DNA of 64,000 nucleotides from Rhinopithecus roxellana. Lineage: Eukaryota; Chordata; Mammalia; Primates; Cercopithecidae. The stretch is from positions 19,321,921 through 19,385,920 of the forward strand of contig NC_044554.1 in assembly GCF_007565055.1 (NCBI RefSeq), given 5' to 3'. This document shows positions 10,260 through 22,222 of this stretch, piece after piece; the stretch's first letter is position 1; each line of letters starts with the position of its first letter. The notes under the pieces were generated by a model. That model worked only from the letters and a program-made list of their open reading frames with translations, did not search any database and was not told the origin of the DNA. A program made the position numbers and the translations under genes.

Positions 10260-10635
10260 TTTCTAAGTTTAAGCATTCCCTTACATATGTATTGGCCTTA
10301 TGAATTTCTTTTTCCATTAATTTTCTGTTTATATCATTCACTTTTATATGTAAAAATGTGTTTTTAAAAATGTATTTGTGGAATTTTTAAATATATTTTT
10401 GATGACATTACTTTGTCTGCTACATATGCCAGTAAACTTTTTCTAATGGATTGCTTGACTTTTAGCCTAGTATTGTATTTCATTATCTAATTTAATCTAA
10501 TCTAATCTGGACTTATTTTTCTTTATGATTGGTATGGTTCTTCATTTTGTTTTCACTAAACCTCTACCAACTCTAAGACCATAAAGATATTCATCCATAT
10601 TTTCTTTTAGTTGTTTTATAGTTTCTTTGCATAAA
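10260..10635 (-). mobile_element. Very old L1M ORF2 fragment
   Basis: Collinear with the antisense L1 ORF2 C-terminal region: 'tacatatgtattggcctta', 'ctttgtctgctacatatgcc', 'ggattgcttgacttttagc', 'gaccataaagatattcatcc', 'agttgttttatagtttctt'. Contains a small TCTAA repeat near 10485-10507. Confidence 0.7.
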
Positions 10636-10644
10636 GGCATAATT

Positions 10645-10725
10645 TAAACTATGCTCACAACACACTGAGATGGATACTATTATTATGCCCACTATATAGA
10701 CAAAGTGAAATGGAAGACAACATTG
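10645..10725 (-). mobile_element. MIR core fragment
   Basis: 'ctcacaacacactgagatgg' followed by 'tactattattatgcccac' and 'tatagacaaagtgaaatgg' follows the reverse complement of the MIR 3' half. Confidence 0.5.
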
Positions 10726-10730
10726 AACTG

Positions 10731-11061
10731 TGTGTTAGTTTGTTCTTACACTGCTGATAAAGGCATACATGAGACTGGGTAATCTGTGAAGAAAAAGAGG
10801 TTTAATGGACTCACAGTTCCACATGGCTGGGGAGGCCTCACAATCATGGTGGAAAGCAAGAAAGAATGAGAGCCAGGCAAAAGGGGAAACCCCTTATAAA
10901 ACATCAGACCTAGTGAAACTTATTCACTGCCATGAGAACAGTATGGGGAAACCTCCTCCATGATTCAATTATCTCCTACTGCGTCTTTCCCAAAACACAT
11001 GGGAATTATGGGAGCTATAGTTCAAGATGAGATTTGGTGGGGACACAGCCAAACCATATCA
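10731..11061 (-). mobile_element. MSTA/THE1-type MaLR solo LTR
   Basis: Starts tgtgttagtttgttctta and ends ggacacagccaaaccatatca, the two termini of the THE1/MSTA LTR in reverse. Between them are 'gagactgggtaatctgtgaa', 'ccacatggctggggaggc' and 'aattatgggagctatagttc'. Possible 5-bp target duplication aactg/aagtg. No internal region. Confidence 0.9.
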
Positions 11062-11654
11062 AAGTGATAACCCACATTATTCTTATTAGTTAGATGTGTA
11101 CATTTCACAAGTCTAACTAATATATAAGCCAGTAATCCTCACAAGACTGTGTTTAGGGACTCCAACAATAGAGATACATGTCAGATGTATTCCCTACACA
11201 GCATTTTCCCCAAACCCCTATATATTTACATGCAAATAAAAATAACTAAAGCTTCTGCAGGCAATTAAACATATCAAAATTATAAAATTTTATTTAATGC
11301 CCTTATGATTAGCTTATCTAATCTATTCCCAAAACTGTTAAATCAAACAAGTAAAAACAAAGAAACATTGTTCTTTGGAACAATTTAGAACTTTTCCAAC
11401 CAGGAATAAATGGCAAACAAGTCTTTACAATTAGTACACATATTTGACTAGGTAATTTTAAAAAATATATATTTTCCCAATAATTGTGTTCAGGTAAACA
11501 CTCGTAAAATTGATGAAAGCATAAAATTCTGTCCAAATTAAAGTTTAAATACATTGAAGATGATTTTTTTAATTTAACAAAATGAATTCATTCCTTATTT
11601 AGCAAAATGAATTCTGAATTCATGCTAATGATTTGTTATTAGCATTTGGTTGGA
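11062..11654. other. AT-rich single-copy DNA
   Basis: No feature recognised. Confidence 0.4.
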
Positions 11655-11830
11655 TTTTACAATTTATAAAATATTTTTATATTATTTCATTTAATTCTCT
11701 TTGCAAACACATGACAAAGCATTTTTCTTAAATTAAAAATGGGAAAGCTAATTTTCTGAGAAACATTATAATTTGCTCAAAATCGAGAAGCTAGTAAATG
11801 ATGGAGACACTGAAACACGACTGGTAACTG
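11655..11830 (-). mobile_element. MIR fragment
   Basis: 'atttcatttaattctctttg', 'aaaaatgggaaagctaattt', 'aatttgctcaaaatcgagaa' and 'gctagtaaatgatggagac' line up in order with the reverse complement of MIR, including the tRNA-related part (GCTAGTAAGTGG...). Confidence 0.7.
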
Positions 11831-12635
11831 TCACTTGTTTTCTTCCTGTTTCATCATGTTAAACATTCTAAGCACAGAATAGAAGAACTGGTGCAATTTT
11901 AAATGTTAAGATAAAGAAAATGAATGTGTGCTAATCTCAGAATTCAGAGAGTATGATTAGAAAATATCAAAAGAAGCAAGAAAATTCAGTTCTACTCAGA
12001 ATACAGCCACCACACAAGGAAGATTAAGGGAAAAAGTATTAGATGCTATTTAATAATAAGCTGACAAGCAGGAAAATGACATTTTTGTCTTGGACATTAT
12101 AAATATATTTTTGTGATTAGACTTTATAAATAGGGATGTTGGAATTAGGATATCAAAATTTTTCTTTTTAGTGTTGTTTTCTATATAAAGTGAGGAGTGT
12201 TCAGAGTACATATTTAACTTTTAAGAAGAGAAGAATGCTAACTACTCCAGGATTCCTAAATGTTACCAGCCGATTCCAAGTAACAGACTAGAATAGAAAA
12301 ACTGAGCCAACATGGTATGTCTTAGGGTGCAACACTATCTAATGCTTAGCTTCTTTATTATTTCTACTCTATTAATTCATTAGGAGCCAGATACTATACT
12401 GTTTCCTCTTAGAGAGTGGACATGAGCTAGTGCACTATTTTCTTTAAGTAAACTAACATCAATCTGTAGTCAAATAATATTCAGGTATCAGTTGGTGATC
12501 TAACCCAAAAACAAGAATTTTTCCCAAATTTCACTCATTTTAATTATCACTTTCTCAATATTTGCTGAGTACTATTTCTACTATTATTTACTTATCATTT
12601 TCTTATATTCATTACAATAAAGATGGTAATAAGAT
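11831..12635. other. Single-copy DNA, no feature assigned
   Basis: No repeat or gene recognised. Confidence 0.4.
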
Positions 12636-12645
12636 GGTAATTAAT

Positions 12646-12935
12646 TTTTTTTTTGAGATGGAGTCTGGCTCTGTCGCCCAGGCTGGAATGCAGTGGCATG
12701 GTCTCTGCTCACTGCAAGCTCCGACTCCCGGGTTCACACCATTCTCCTGCCTCAGCCTCCCAAGAACCTGGGACTATAGGCGCCCGCCACCAGGCCTGGC
12801 TAATTTTTTGTATTTTTAGTAGAGACGGGGTTTCACCGTGTTAGCCAGGATGGTCTCGATCTCCTGACCTCGTGATCCACCCTCAACGGCCTCCCAAAGT
12901 GCTGGGATTACAGACGTGAGCCACCGCACCCGGCC
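12646..12935 (-). mobile_element. AluY, minus strand
   Basis: Complete reverse-orientation Alu from the T tract and 'gagatggagtctggctctgt' to 'gagccaccgcacccggcc'. AluY diagnostic block 'gtctcgatctcctgacctcg' is present. Target-site duplication ggtaattaat at 12636-12645 and 12936-12945 is exact. The open frame at 12562-12844 is antisense Alu. Confidence 0.97.
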
Positions 12936-12945
12936 GGTAATTAAT

Positions 12946-13840
12946 GTTTAATGTGTCCATCCATGTACTATCCTAAATCATTTTACTTGGTATCGGAGGA
13001 ACACAAATCACATTTGGGGAAAGACTAGAGTTATGAGAAAAGAAAAAAAAACAGCAGGTTCTGGTTGAAGCAGGAGTTTCAACATTACACATTCCTTTTA
13101 GATCCAGCCATTACTCACAGACAAATGACTGCCCGGCAGCGGCAAGACTTTGACAGAGTTGTTATATCTCGTCTTTCAATATTCAGGACCAGTATTTAAT
13201 AATGAAAACAAGATGGATTATTCCTTGTTACATGTGACAGGCATGATGAAATAAGAATTGTCACAGTTATTTACTACTTGTGAAAGAAGACATGTGACCG
13301 GAAATGAAAACGCTCACTGTGATACTTCAGCAACTTTGATCAACAGTATGTATCTCATAAAAGTGTCCATTGGAAATGCCTGAAATAAGTCTTCCCAAAT
13401 GCTTTTACTTTAATGTTTCTTTTAAAATATAAGACTTTTATCCATCCCCTCACTGCGTGCAAAATTTCACAGTATTTTATTAAAAGTGATCCTATGATCT
13501 ATCTGGCTTTGGCATGGAAATCATTTTATTCTTGATTTTTCTGAAGTTGGCTCACATGATCAATCTAAGAGTCGACAAAAGAAAACTGCTAGTCCATGAC
13601 CTGATTTGCGATGTCTCATTGCATAAGAAGGTATCATAATCCAACTTTCACAGGAAATATCAAGCTACCCTACTGAAAGCATGGTGGATGATAAAAGTGA
13701 TATTCAGCTAATTTATATATCTTGAACAAAGGAAGCCAAAAGCAATGAAAAGGTTTAAAATATATAAGAGAATGTAGTTTTTAAAAACATATGTCTACCA
13801 GCCTATTAACTGCAAAGCTTTAAAGCATTCATTTCTACGT
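12946..13840. other. Repeat-free single-copy DNA
   Basis: About 0.9 kb without any repeat I can recognise and without coding evidence; a candidate for conserved non-coding sequence, not testable here. Confidence 0.4.
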
Positions 13841-13996
13841 ATTTATTTATTCAACAAATATTAACTGAACACCCACTAAATGTTAGGCAATATTCTAGAT
13901 TCTGGGAATAGAGCAGTGAACAGCAAATCAGAAAGAAAATATCTTAGTCTTGTGGAGATTACATTATAGTGTGAAAACAGACAATAAACTACGTAT

Positions 13997-14246
13997 AGCT
14001 GATCCTTGAACAACATGGAATTAGCTGTGTGGGTCCACTTAAGGTTGGATTTTTTTTCAATAAATGTGATTGACCAAACGTGGCTGGAAAATACAATATT
14101 GGGGGACACAAAGATCACATATATGGAGAGCCAACTGTTCCCGTCTGCAGGTTCCACAGGGCCAGCTGCAGGGCTTGAGTATGCACAGATTTTGTTATAC
14201 ATGGGGGTCCTGGAACCAATCCCCCACAGTTACCAAGGGATGACTA
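13997..14246. mobile_element. Tigger-type MITE inside L2
   Basis: Starts with a Tigger-like terminus (gctgatccttgaacaacatg), contains 'ttttttttcaataaatgtg', 'gagagccaactgttcccg' and 'gggggtcctggaaccaatcc', and ends ccaagggatgacta next to TA. It separates L2 sequence at 13990 from L2 sequence resuming after 14250. Confidence 0.75.
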
Positions 14247-14768
14247 TAAAAAATATATAAGATGGGAAAAAAGATAGGGTTTCAGGGATGAGGTAAGCAT
14301 TGTATTTTCTAAAAGGATGGTCAGGAAAGGCTTCCCTAAGACTATGTTTAAAAAAAAAAAAAAAGATTTGTAAGTAAGTGAGCCTTGAATATCTGCAGAA
14401 ATAACATTCCTGGAAATAGGAATAACACATGCACATTTCCTGAGGTAGGTATCTATCAGGCCTCTACATAAGGAACAACAAAAACTCCAGAACAGTTGGA
14501 GCAAAATTAGCAGTGGGGTACTTTGAATTAGTGAAAGATGGAGTCAGAACCTTAAGGGAGAAAGATCACATAGACCTCATAGAACATCGTAAGGAGTTCG
14601 CTTTTACTCTGAATGAGATGAGAAACCTGGAGAGTTTTGATCAGAGGATAGAAATAATCTGACCTTGCTTTATTGGTATCACTCTGGCTTCTGTGTTGAG
14701 ATGAATATTGGATAATGGTAGTAGCGGAAACGCCAGTGAGGAGGTTATTTCAATAACCTTGATGAGAG

Positions 14769-14890
14769 CCAAGCAGTGGCAAATGCCGATAGTTCCGGCT
14801 ACTGGGAAGGCGGAGGCAGGACTGGGTGGCTAAAGCAGGAAGATCACTTGAGCCCAAGAGTTCCAGTCCCATCTGGGCAACGTATAAAAA
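14769..14890 (+). mobile_element. FLAM-type Alu monomer inside L2
   Basis: A single Alu left arm: 'gttccggctactgggaagg', 'gaagatcacttgagcccaag', 'catctgggcaacg', with a short A tail (taaaaa). It is bounded by a perfect 12-bp target duplication ccttgatgagag at 14757-14768 and 14891-14902. Confidence 0.85.
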
Positions 14891-15139
14891 CCTTGATGAG
14901 AGACCCTTTGATTTGGACCAGGATGGTTGCAACAAAGTGGCAAGACTGTGGATATGTTTTGAAGATAAAATCAAAAGTATTTTGCTAACTAATTCTTTGT
15001 AAGGTAGAAAAACGACGAAAGTTAAGTTTGACTCCAAGGTTTTGGCCTTAAGAAATTAATGTTGCAATTAACTGAAATTGCAAAGTTTGTGAGAGAAACA
15101 CGTTTGGTTGGGGAAGATGAGGAGTTTAGCCTTGGACAT

Positions 15140-15553
15140 TGAAAAGGTTTGGATCTGTGTCACTGCCCAAATCTCAAACTCATGTCAAACTGTAATTCCC
15201 AGTGTTGGAGGTGGGGCCTGGTGGGAGGTGATTCGATCATGGGACCAATTTCCCCCTCGGTGCAGTTCTTGTGAAAGTGAGTTAGTGGGTGCTCATGAAA
15301 CCTACTTGTTTAAAGGTGTGTGGTACCACCCTGCTCTCTCTCTTCCTCCTGCTCAAGCCATGTAAGATGTGCCTGCTTACCTGTTGGCCTTCCTTCATGA
15401 CTGTAGGTTTCTTGAGGTCTCCCTAGAAGCTGAGCAGATGCTGTCATGCTTCCTGCACAGTCTGCATAATCGTGAGCCAACTAAACCTCTTTTCTTTATA
15501 AATTACCCAGTCCCAGGTGTTTCTTTACAGCAGTGAAAGAATGAACTACTACA
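15140..15553 (+). mobile_element. MST-type MaLR solo LTR inside L2
   Basis: Runs from TGAAAAGGTTTGG to CTACTACA, includes 'gttggaggtggggcctgg', 'ctgcacagtctgcataatcg' and 'tctttataaattacccagtc'. A perfect 5-bp target duplication gacat (15135-15139 and 15554-15558) flanks it, and the L2 reads continuously across the site (ttggacat / gctaaatttaag). At 414 bp it is a full-length solo LTR. Confidence 0.92.
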
Positions 15554-17800
15554 GACATGCTAAATTTAAGATGTCTATTGGACATCCGAATGAGGATGTT
15601 TAGTCAGCAGTTGGGTGTAGGAATCTGGAGCCCAGAGGAAGGTGCTAGTTAAAGATATAAATTTGGTGCTTACCAATTTTTAGATAATATTTTACTCCAT
15701 GAGCCTGGACAAGATCATCAAGGATTCCGATAGTCAGGAATATGAAAAAAAGTTGGAAAAGCAGACAAAGAAACAACTAATAAGAAAAGAAAGAAGCCAG
15801 AATGACATGTTGCCTTGAAGAACAAATTCAAAATTGCTTTGAAGGAGGAGGGAGTAGATAATTGGTCAAATGTTGCTGAAAGATAAGATGAAGGCTAAAA
15901 ATCAATCATTGGATTTAGCAATATGGAGGGGTTTTAAAGAGTGTGGAATTTGGAAAGTGCAATACTTTTAATGAGCTAACCTCAAAAAAAGGAGCAGAGA
16001 AATGAGGTGGTAACTGGAGGAGTTGGGAGGTTTGTTTCTTTGCTTAGTTTCTAATGGGAGACATAATAGTATGTTTGTATACTGATGCGAATTAGTGAAC
16101 AGAAGTGACAGTGGGATGATGCAATTCAACTTTAGTAATGGGAAGAAAGGAAAGATTTTGGTAAAAATGCTGATAGATGAGAAAATGTGGTATGGAAACT
16201 TAAGGGATTTCTCTTCTGGTTACTTCAAATTTCTCAGTGAAATAAAAGTCATCAGTTGAAAGGGGATGCTCCAGATCTGAAGATAAGAAGGTTGGAAATG
16301 GGACTGTAGGACAGTGAATGAATTGGGGCAATGGCGAGTGTATGCTAGAGAGCAGTAAGGAGTCACTTAAAGATTTGAGTAAGAAATTTAAAATGAGACT
16401 GCTCCACATGAATGTTCCTCTCCAGCCATGTTCAGCTGCAAAGTTATAGGCACTGATGAGGGAAGAGTTAGATTTGGCAGGTGTTGTTTTTCCAGGTGTT
16501 ATGATATAAGACAGAGGCTAGGATGTTGACGGTATATACAAGGAAGAGATTGTAATTGAACATGGAACTTAAGCTGGATAGGAAGAGAAATAAAGACGAA
16601 GGGTAGTGAATGATAGTGAAATCTGATCATCATATGTAGATTTAAGTTTTCCATGTAATTATAGAATTAATGTGGAATTGGGTGGAAGAAGAGAGTCAAA
16701 TAGGGTCAGACTGCTTGAAATTGATATTACAGATGAATTGTGTTAAACTCCTGAAAATACCACCAGCAATCTATTAATAAGGCAAAACCAGAATTATTAC
16801 AATTCACTGTAGTAAGGATGAACAGCACCATGACTCTTAGCCATGTTTGAAAAGGAGAAAGTCAGGAAAGGATATCTATAGTGGAAGGACTCTGGCTACA
16901 AATTTTAAAGTTTTTGTTTTGTTTTGTTTAGGTCTGGGAACTAGGAACTGGGTAAAATTTGTGACATAGCAAGATTTAATGTGTAATTGTGTTAGAGAGT
17001 TTTTTTGCCCAGGGGAACTGACTTAGGTAAAGGCCCTCAGTAAACTGATTTGCAGGAATTTTCTGAAGCAAATAATAAATGCACTTGTTGGCTTACAGTT
17101 TTTGTCTTATCTTTCCTTGGGAAAGTTTTTCTGAAACAAACAGCTCAGTCGTGCTAACACAAGTGGCCTCAGATCCAAGCCATCAAAGCTGACATCTTCA
17201 CTGAAGTGATTGCAGATCTAATTTAGTTACTATAAATGTCAAGGACAAGGTTTTATGACAAAGTACCTAAGTACTTGACAAAGAATTGAGGATTTGATCA
17301 TTGGAGAAGTGGATTCAAGGAAACAAATGAATATTGAGGTGACAAAGAACTAAGTCAGGAGTAGTATTGAAGTGATAGTGAACCAGTAGTCATAATTATT
17401 GGGAATGAAGAAATGACTAGAGAATGGTAAATAATACAACAATAAGAGATACAGAGGAGTATGGTATGCCAACATGAGATTCAAAATTAGGAAATTTAGA
17501 AAGGAGGGAGGATGCATATCCCAAAAAAGACACTTAAGAACAAGGAGTCCTTCTAAAGCAACTTCTATGCTGCATGGTACTAGAGGTATAGGCAAGCGTC
17601 GTTTCTTAGCCCTTTATGAAAAAGAGAGCCAAACAAAGCCCTAAAGGCAGCTGAGCAAGGCCGAGCCAGACACCAAGCAACTGAAATAGGGATCAGTTAG
17701 AACTTGCAACCGTGGGAGTATGAAGTCAGGAAGATGATGGAGAAGCCCAAGTGTCAGGAATGAGACCAAAGGGTAAAGATGATCTAAATCGGGAAGAAAA

Positions 17801-18475
17801 TAATAATTAGCTGAAGATGCAGTGAAAGTTTGGAAATATTTTATTTCAATTCCTTTTTCCCAATATGGGATTTTAAAAATTTATTGTTTTTAATGTACTT
17901 CAGAAGATATTTTAAAAGAAAGGTTAAAAATTCTTGAATTTATATCTTAATAATCAGGGCCAACTCAGATTATGGGGTAAAAAGCTCAAGCATCTTAGAA
18001 ATAATTCTAGATGTCAGTGAACAGCTTGCCTATAGCTGAAACTCTTTTTATTTAATGTTTCATGTGATTAAGTAGAGGATGTGCTATCCATTTCCACTGA
18101 GATCTACTAAGCTATTATTTGCCAAATGGAAAAGCACTCAGAGCAAATGATTAATAGTTGTGATGGGTGGTGGACAATGTGGGATTCTCATAGCCATTAT
18201 CACCTTCATGAATGTGTAATACAAAAAAAACATCCAAAGGTTTTCCTTTTGCATTCATAACCAGGTTTCCCCACTCTGATTTTTAAAACAAAGAAAGTGA
18301 TCCCAAAAGAGAATCTTTTATTTTCTCAATTGGTTGTGAGCAAAACTACTTATCTCTCATCAAGAAAAGAAATTGCATTTACATCAATTTTAATGGTAAA
18401 CATCTGATGGTCTTATCATTGTAAAGAGCACTAAAAGCATTGCTTGATAATTTACAGTGTAAAAATACATAATAA
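17801..18475. other. AT-rich DNA, no feature assigned
   Basis: No repeat or gene recognised. Confidence 0.4.
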
Positions 18476-19330
18476 ACCAATACTCATTCATGATAAAAAT
18501 AGCAAAGCAATAAAGGGGTAACTTCCTCAGCTTAATAAAAAATCTACAGCTAACGTCATTCTTAAAAGTGAAAAACTAGAAGTTTTTCCACTAAAATAAG
18601 GAACAAGGCAAGGATGCTCTCAACAGTCATTTTCATCATCATACTGGAAGTCTTAGCTAATAAAATAAGAGAAGAAAATAAAATGTGTACAAAATGGAAA
18701 GGAAGAAATAAAATTGTCCTTGTCTGCAGATGATATTATTGTCTATAATGAAATAGAAAATCCAAAAGAATCAATGAAAAAACTCCTGGAACTAATAAGT
18801 GATTATAGCAAGTGTGCATAAAATAACAGTAATATACAACACTGAATTGTTTCTCTATATGCTAGCAAGGAACAATTGTAATTTGAAATTAAAAACACAA
18901 TATCATTTAAATTATTATCAAAAATAGAAATATTTAAGCATAAATCTAACAAAAAACAAAGTATCTATAGAAGTAAAACTACAAAACCCTGACACAAATC
19001 AAAGAAATACTAAATGAATAGAGAGATATTTTACATTCATTGAAAAAAAAGACTCAACGTTGTTAAGATGTCAGTACTTCCAAACTTAATCTATGGATTC
19101 AATGTGATCTCAACAAAAATTCCAGAAAGTTATTTTATGGATATTGACAAACTAATTCTAAAGTTTATGTGGACAGTCAAGAGATGTAGAACAGACAACG
19201 CAATACTGAAGAAGAACAAAGACAGAGGACTGACACTGGCCAACTTCAAGACTTACAATAAACTTACAGTAATCAAGTATGGTAATCATAAAAGAAAGAC
19301 CAAATAGACCAAGGGAACACGATAGAGAGC
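18476..19330 (+). mobile_element. L1M ORF2 fragment (reverse-transcriptase domain)
   Basis: Plus-strand L1 ORF2 sequence: 'ggaacaaggcaaggatgctc', then the RT catalytic region near 18713-18745, which translates as LSLSADDIIVY (the usual F before ADD is S), then 'ctatggattcaatgtgatct' and 'actggccaacttcaagactt'. Frames are broken throughout; the 79-codon open frame at 19068-19307 is a remnant. It lacks both L1 ends. Confidence 0.9.
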
Positions 19331-19684
19331 TCATCATTACATTTGTGAGACGTATATATACACATGTATGCTGGTAGAGCTATAGGTCATTTATTTTCAT
19401 AGCTGTCATATAATATTCTAGTTTATAAAGATATCATATTTGTCTCTATTTTACTGTTAAATTGATATTTGGGTTGTTTCCAGTTTTAAAAAATTTTGTC
19501 TGTATATTGATATTTTTACTCCATGTATTAATTAAGAAAGGTGTGTTAAAATTGTCCACTAAGTATATAATAATAAATGTATCAATTTTCCCATGATGCA
19601 AAAAAAGAAGACACAAAAGACAATTACTATTAGCAAGCCAAAAAGAAATAAAAGAGAAAATATATGGGAGAAAATATTTGCCAT
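19331..19684. other. AT-rich junction between opposed L1 pieces
   Basis: Mostly unrecognised. At 19655-19680 'gggagaaaatatttgcc' resembles plus-strand L1 ORF2, suggesting the left fragment continues in degraded form up to the junction with the minus-strand L1 at 19685. Confidence 0.4.
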
Positions 19685-20989
19685 TTAGAGAATTGTCTGT
19701 TCAGCTCCTTTGCCCATTTTTAAATCATGTTATTTGTTTTCTTGTCATTGAGTTCTTTGAGCTTCTTATAAATTTTGGATTTTAGCCCCTTATCAGATGT
19801 ATGGTTTGCAAATACTTTCTCCAAGTCATGGACTCTCGGCACCCTGTTACCTTTTCGTTTTGCAGTGGAGAAGCTTTTTAGTTTGATGCAATCCCATTTG
19901 CCTAATTTTGCTTTTGTTGCCTGTGTTTTTGAAGTTCTTACCAAAAAAATTATTTCATAGACCAATATCATGGAGCTTTTCCTCTGTTTTCTTCTAGTAG
20001 CTTTACAGGTTTGGGTTTGACATTTAAGTCTTCTAGCCATTTTGAGATGACTTTTGTATATGGTGTGAGATAAACATCGAAACTGATTGTTCAGCATGTA
20101 GATATCATTATTCCAATACAATTTATTGAAGTGGCTATTCTTTCCCCATTCTGTGTTCTTGCCACCTTTGTCAAAAATAAACTGACTGTAAATTTGGGGT
20201 TTATTTCTGGGCTGTCTATATTGTTCTGTTGGTCAATATGTCTCTTTTTATTTTGGTATCATGCTGTTTTGATTATAATAGTTCAATAGATCAAAATATT
20301 ATATCAAGATAAAATCAGATAATGTGATGCCTCCAGCTTTGTCCTTTTGCTCAAGATTGTTTTGGCTATTTCAGGTCTTTTCTGGTTTCATACACATTTT
20401 AGGATTTTTCTATTTCTGTGTAAAATGATATTAGAATTTTGATAGGAATTGCATTGAATCTCTAGATTGCTTGGGGAAGTTTGGACATTTTCACAATAGT
20501 AACTCGTCCATCCATAAACATGGGTTACCTTTCCATTTATCTGTGCCTTCAATTTATTTTATCAGTGTTTTAGTTTTCAGTTTATAGATCCTTTACCTCC
20601 TTTTCTAAATTTTCTCTAAGTATTTGTTAATGCTATTGTAAATTTGGTTGTTTTCTTAATTTCTTTTTCAGATAGTTTATTGTTAGTGTCCAGAAACACT
20701 ACTGCCTTTTGTATATTGATTTTGTAATATGAAACTTCACTGAGTTTGTTTGCCAGATCTAATAATTTTTGGTGAAGTCATTAGGGTTTAGTGTGTATAA
20801 GATCATGCCATCAGCAAACAGAGACAATTTCACTTTTTCCTTTCCCATGTAAATTCCTTGTATCTCTTTCTCTTGCCTAACTGGTTTGACTATAATTTCT
20901 CGTGCTATGTTGAATAGAATAGCCAGACTGGGCATCTTTATCTTAATCCTGATCTTAGAGGAAAAACTTTCGAATTTTCACCATTGAGA

Positions 20990-21165
20990 ATCGTGTTAGC
21001 AGTGAGAACACATAGACACATGGAGAGGGTGGAGAGTGGGAGTGGGGAGAGGATTGGGAAAAATATCTAGTGCTGGGCTTAATACTTGGATGATGGGATA
21101 ATCTGTGCAGCAAACCACCATAGCACACATTTACCATGTAACAAAGCTGCGCATTCTGCACATAC
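20990..21165 (+). mobile_element. Short L1 3'-end fragment inserted antisense in L1M
   Basis: Plus-strand L1 3' UTR text: 'gtgagaacacatagacacat', 'gcagcaaaccaccatagcac', 'accatgtaacaaagctgcgc'. The host L1 reads continuously around it. Flanking tgttagc/tgctagc may be a target duplication. The terminal A tail is missing. Confidence 0.75.
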
Positions 21166-21808
21166 ACCTCACATGCTAGCTATGGACTTGTCATATGTGG
21201 CCTTTGTTGTTTTGAGATAGGTTCCTTTTATACCTAGTTTGTTGAGAGTTTTCACGATGAAAGAATGTCGAATTTTGTCCAATGCTTTTTCTGCATCCAT
21301 TGAAATGGTTGTGTGATTTTTGTCCTTCATTTTGTTTATGTGGTAGATAACAATGACTGATTTACATACATAGAACCATCCTTGCATCCTGAGGATGAAT
21401 CCTGCTTGGTCACAGTGAATGATCTGTTTAATGTACTGTTGACTTTTGTTTGCTAGTATTTTGTTGAGGACTTTTGCTTTTGTGTACATCAGGGATATTG
21501 GCCTGGCCTGTTGTTTTCTTTTTTTATTATAGTTTCCTTGCTTAGCCTTGTGTCAGGGTAATTCTAGCTTTATAAAATGAGTTTGAAAGTAGTCCCCCCT
21601 ATTTCAATATTTTGGAAGAGGTTAGGAAGGAGATTGTTATTTGATCTTCTTTAAATGCTTGGTAGAATTCATGAGCGATTAGTTATTAGTAAATCTTACT
21701 TATTTTTGATCTCTTCAGATGTTCTATTTCTTCTGATTTAGTGTGGAGTGTTGCATGTTTCTAGCAATTCATTTATTTATTTTAGGTAATCGAATTTGTT
21801 GGTGTTTA

Positions 21809-22222
21809 CAGGTGGTCCCTGACTAACTATGATTTGATTTACAATTTTTCAACTTTACAATCATGCAAAAGTGAAACTCATTCAGTAGAAATTGTACTTC
21901 AAATTTTAATCTTTTCCTGGACCAGGAACAACTGGTATGATACTCTCTTACAATGCTGGACAGTGTCAGAAAGCTGAAGTTCCCAATCAGCCACAGGATT
22001 CTGAGGGTAAACCATAGATACTTTATGGTGTACTCTGTTACACTATAATTTTGCCTAATTGTAAGCTAATGTAAGTGTTCTGAGCATGTTTACAGTAGGC
22101 CGGGCTAAGCTAGGATGTTTGGAGGGTTAGGTGTGTTAAATGCATTTTCAATTTATGATAATTTTAACTTATATGAATGAATTAATTGAGACATGGTTCT
22201 CTTATAAGTCAAGGAGCATCTG
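21809..22222 (+). mobile_element. MER2 (Tigger-type) DNA transposon inside L1M
   Basis: Starts caggtggtccctgactaact and ends caaggagcatctg, with MER2 landmarks 'ctaatgtaagtgttctgagc' and 'taggtgtgttaaatgcattt'. TA dinucleotides flank it (21807-21808 and 22223-22224), and the host L1 resumes exactly (ttggtgttta / tagttgttcatag). It is close to complete at 414 bp. Confidence 0.93.

Larger units (their letters stand above)
13841..17800 (-). mobile_element. Long L2 element, host of three insertions
   Basis: The left end is the inverted L2 3' end (tattcaacaaatattaactg). From there the window tracks the antisense L2 ORF2/3' consensus for over 2 kb of net sequence: 'aaggcttccctaagac', 'gcttttactctgaatgagat' (RT-proximal), 'ttgactccaaggttttggcc', 'aagatgtctattggacatcc', 'atataaatttggtgctta', 'attggatttagcaatatgg', 'ggagcagagaaatgaggtgg', 'ctccagccatgttcagctgc'. 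The match is clear to about 16.7 kb and fades towards 17.8 kb. No open frame survives. Confidence 0.75.

Noticed and set aside
19720..20121. 133-codon minus-strand frame
   Set aside because: Part of the L1M ORF2 C-terminal region, broken on both sides.
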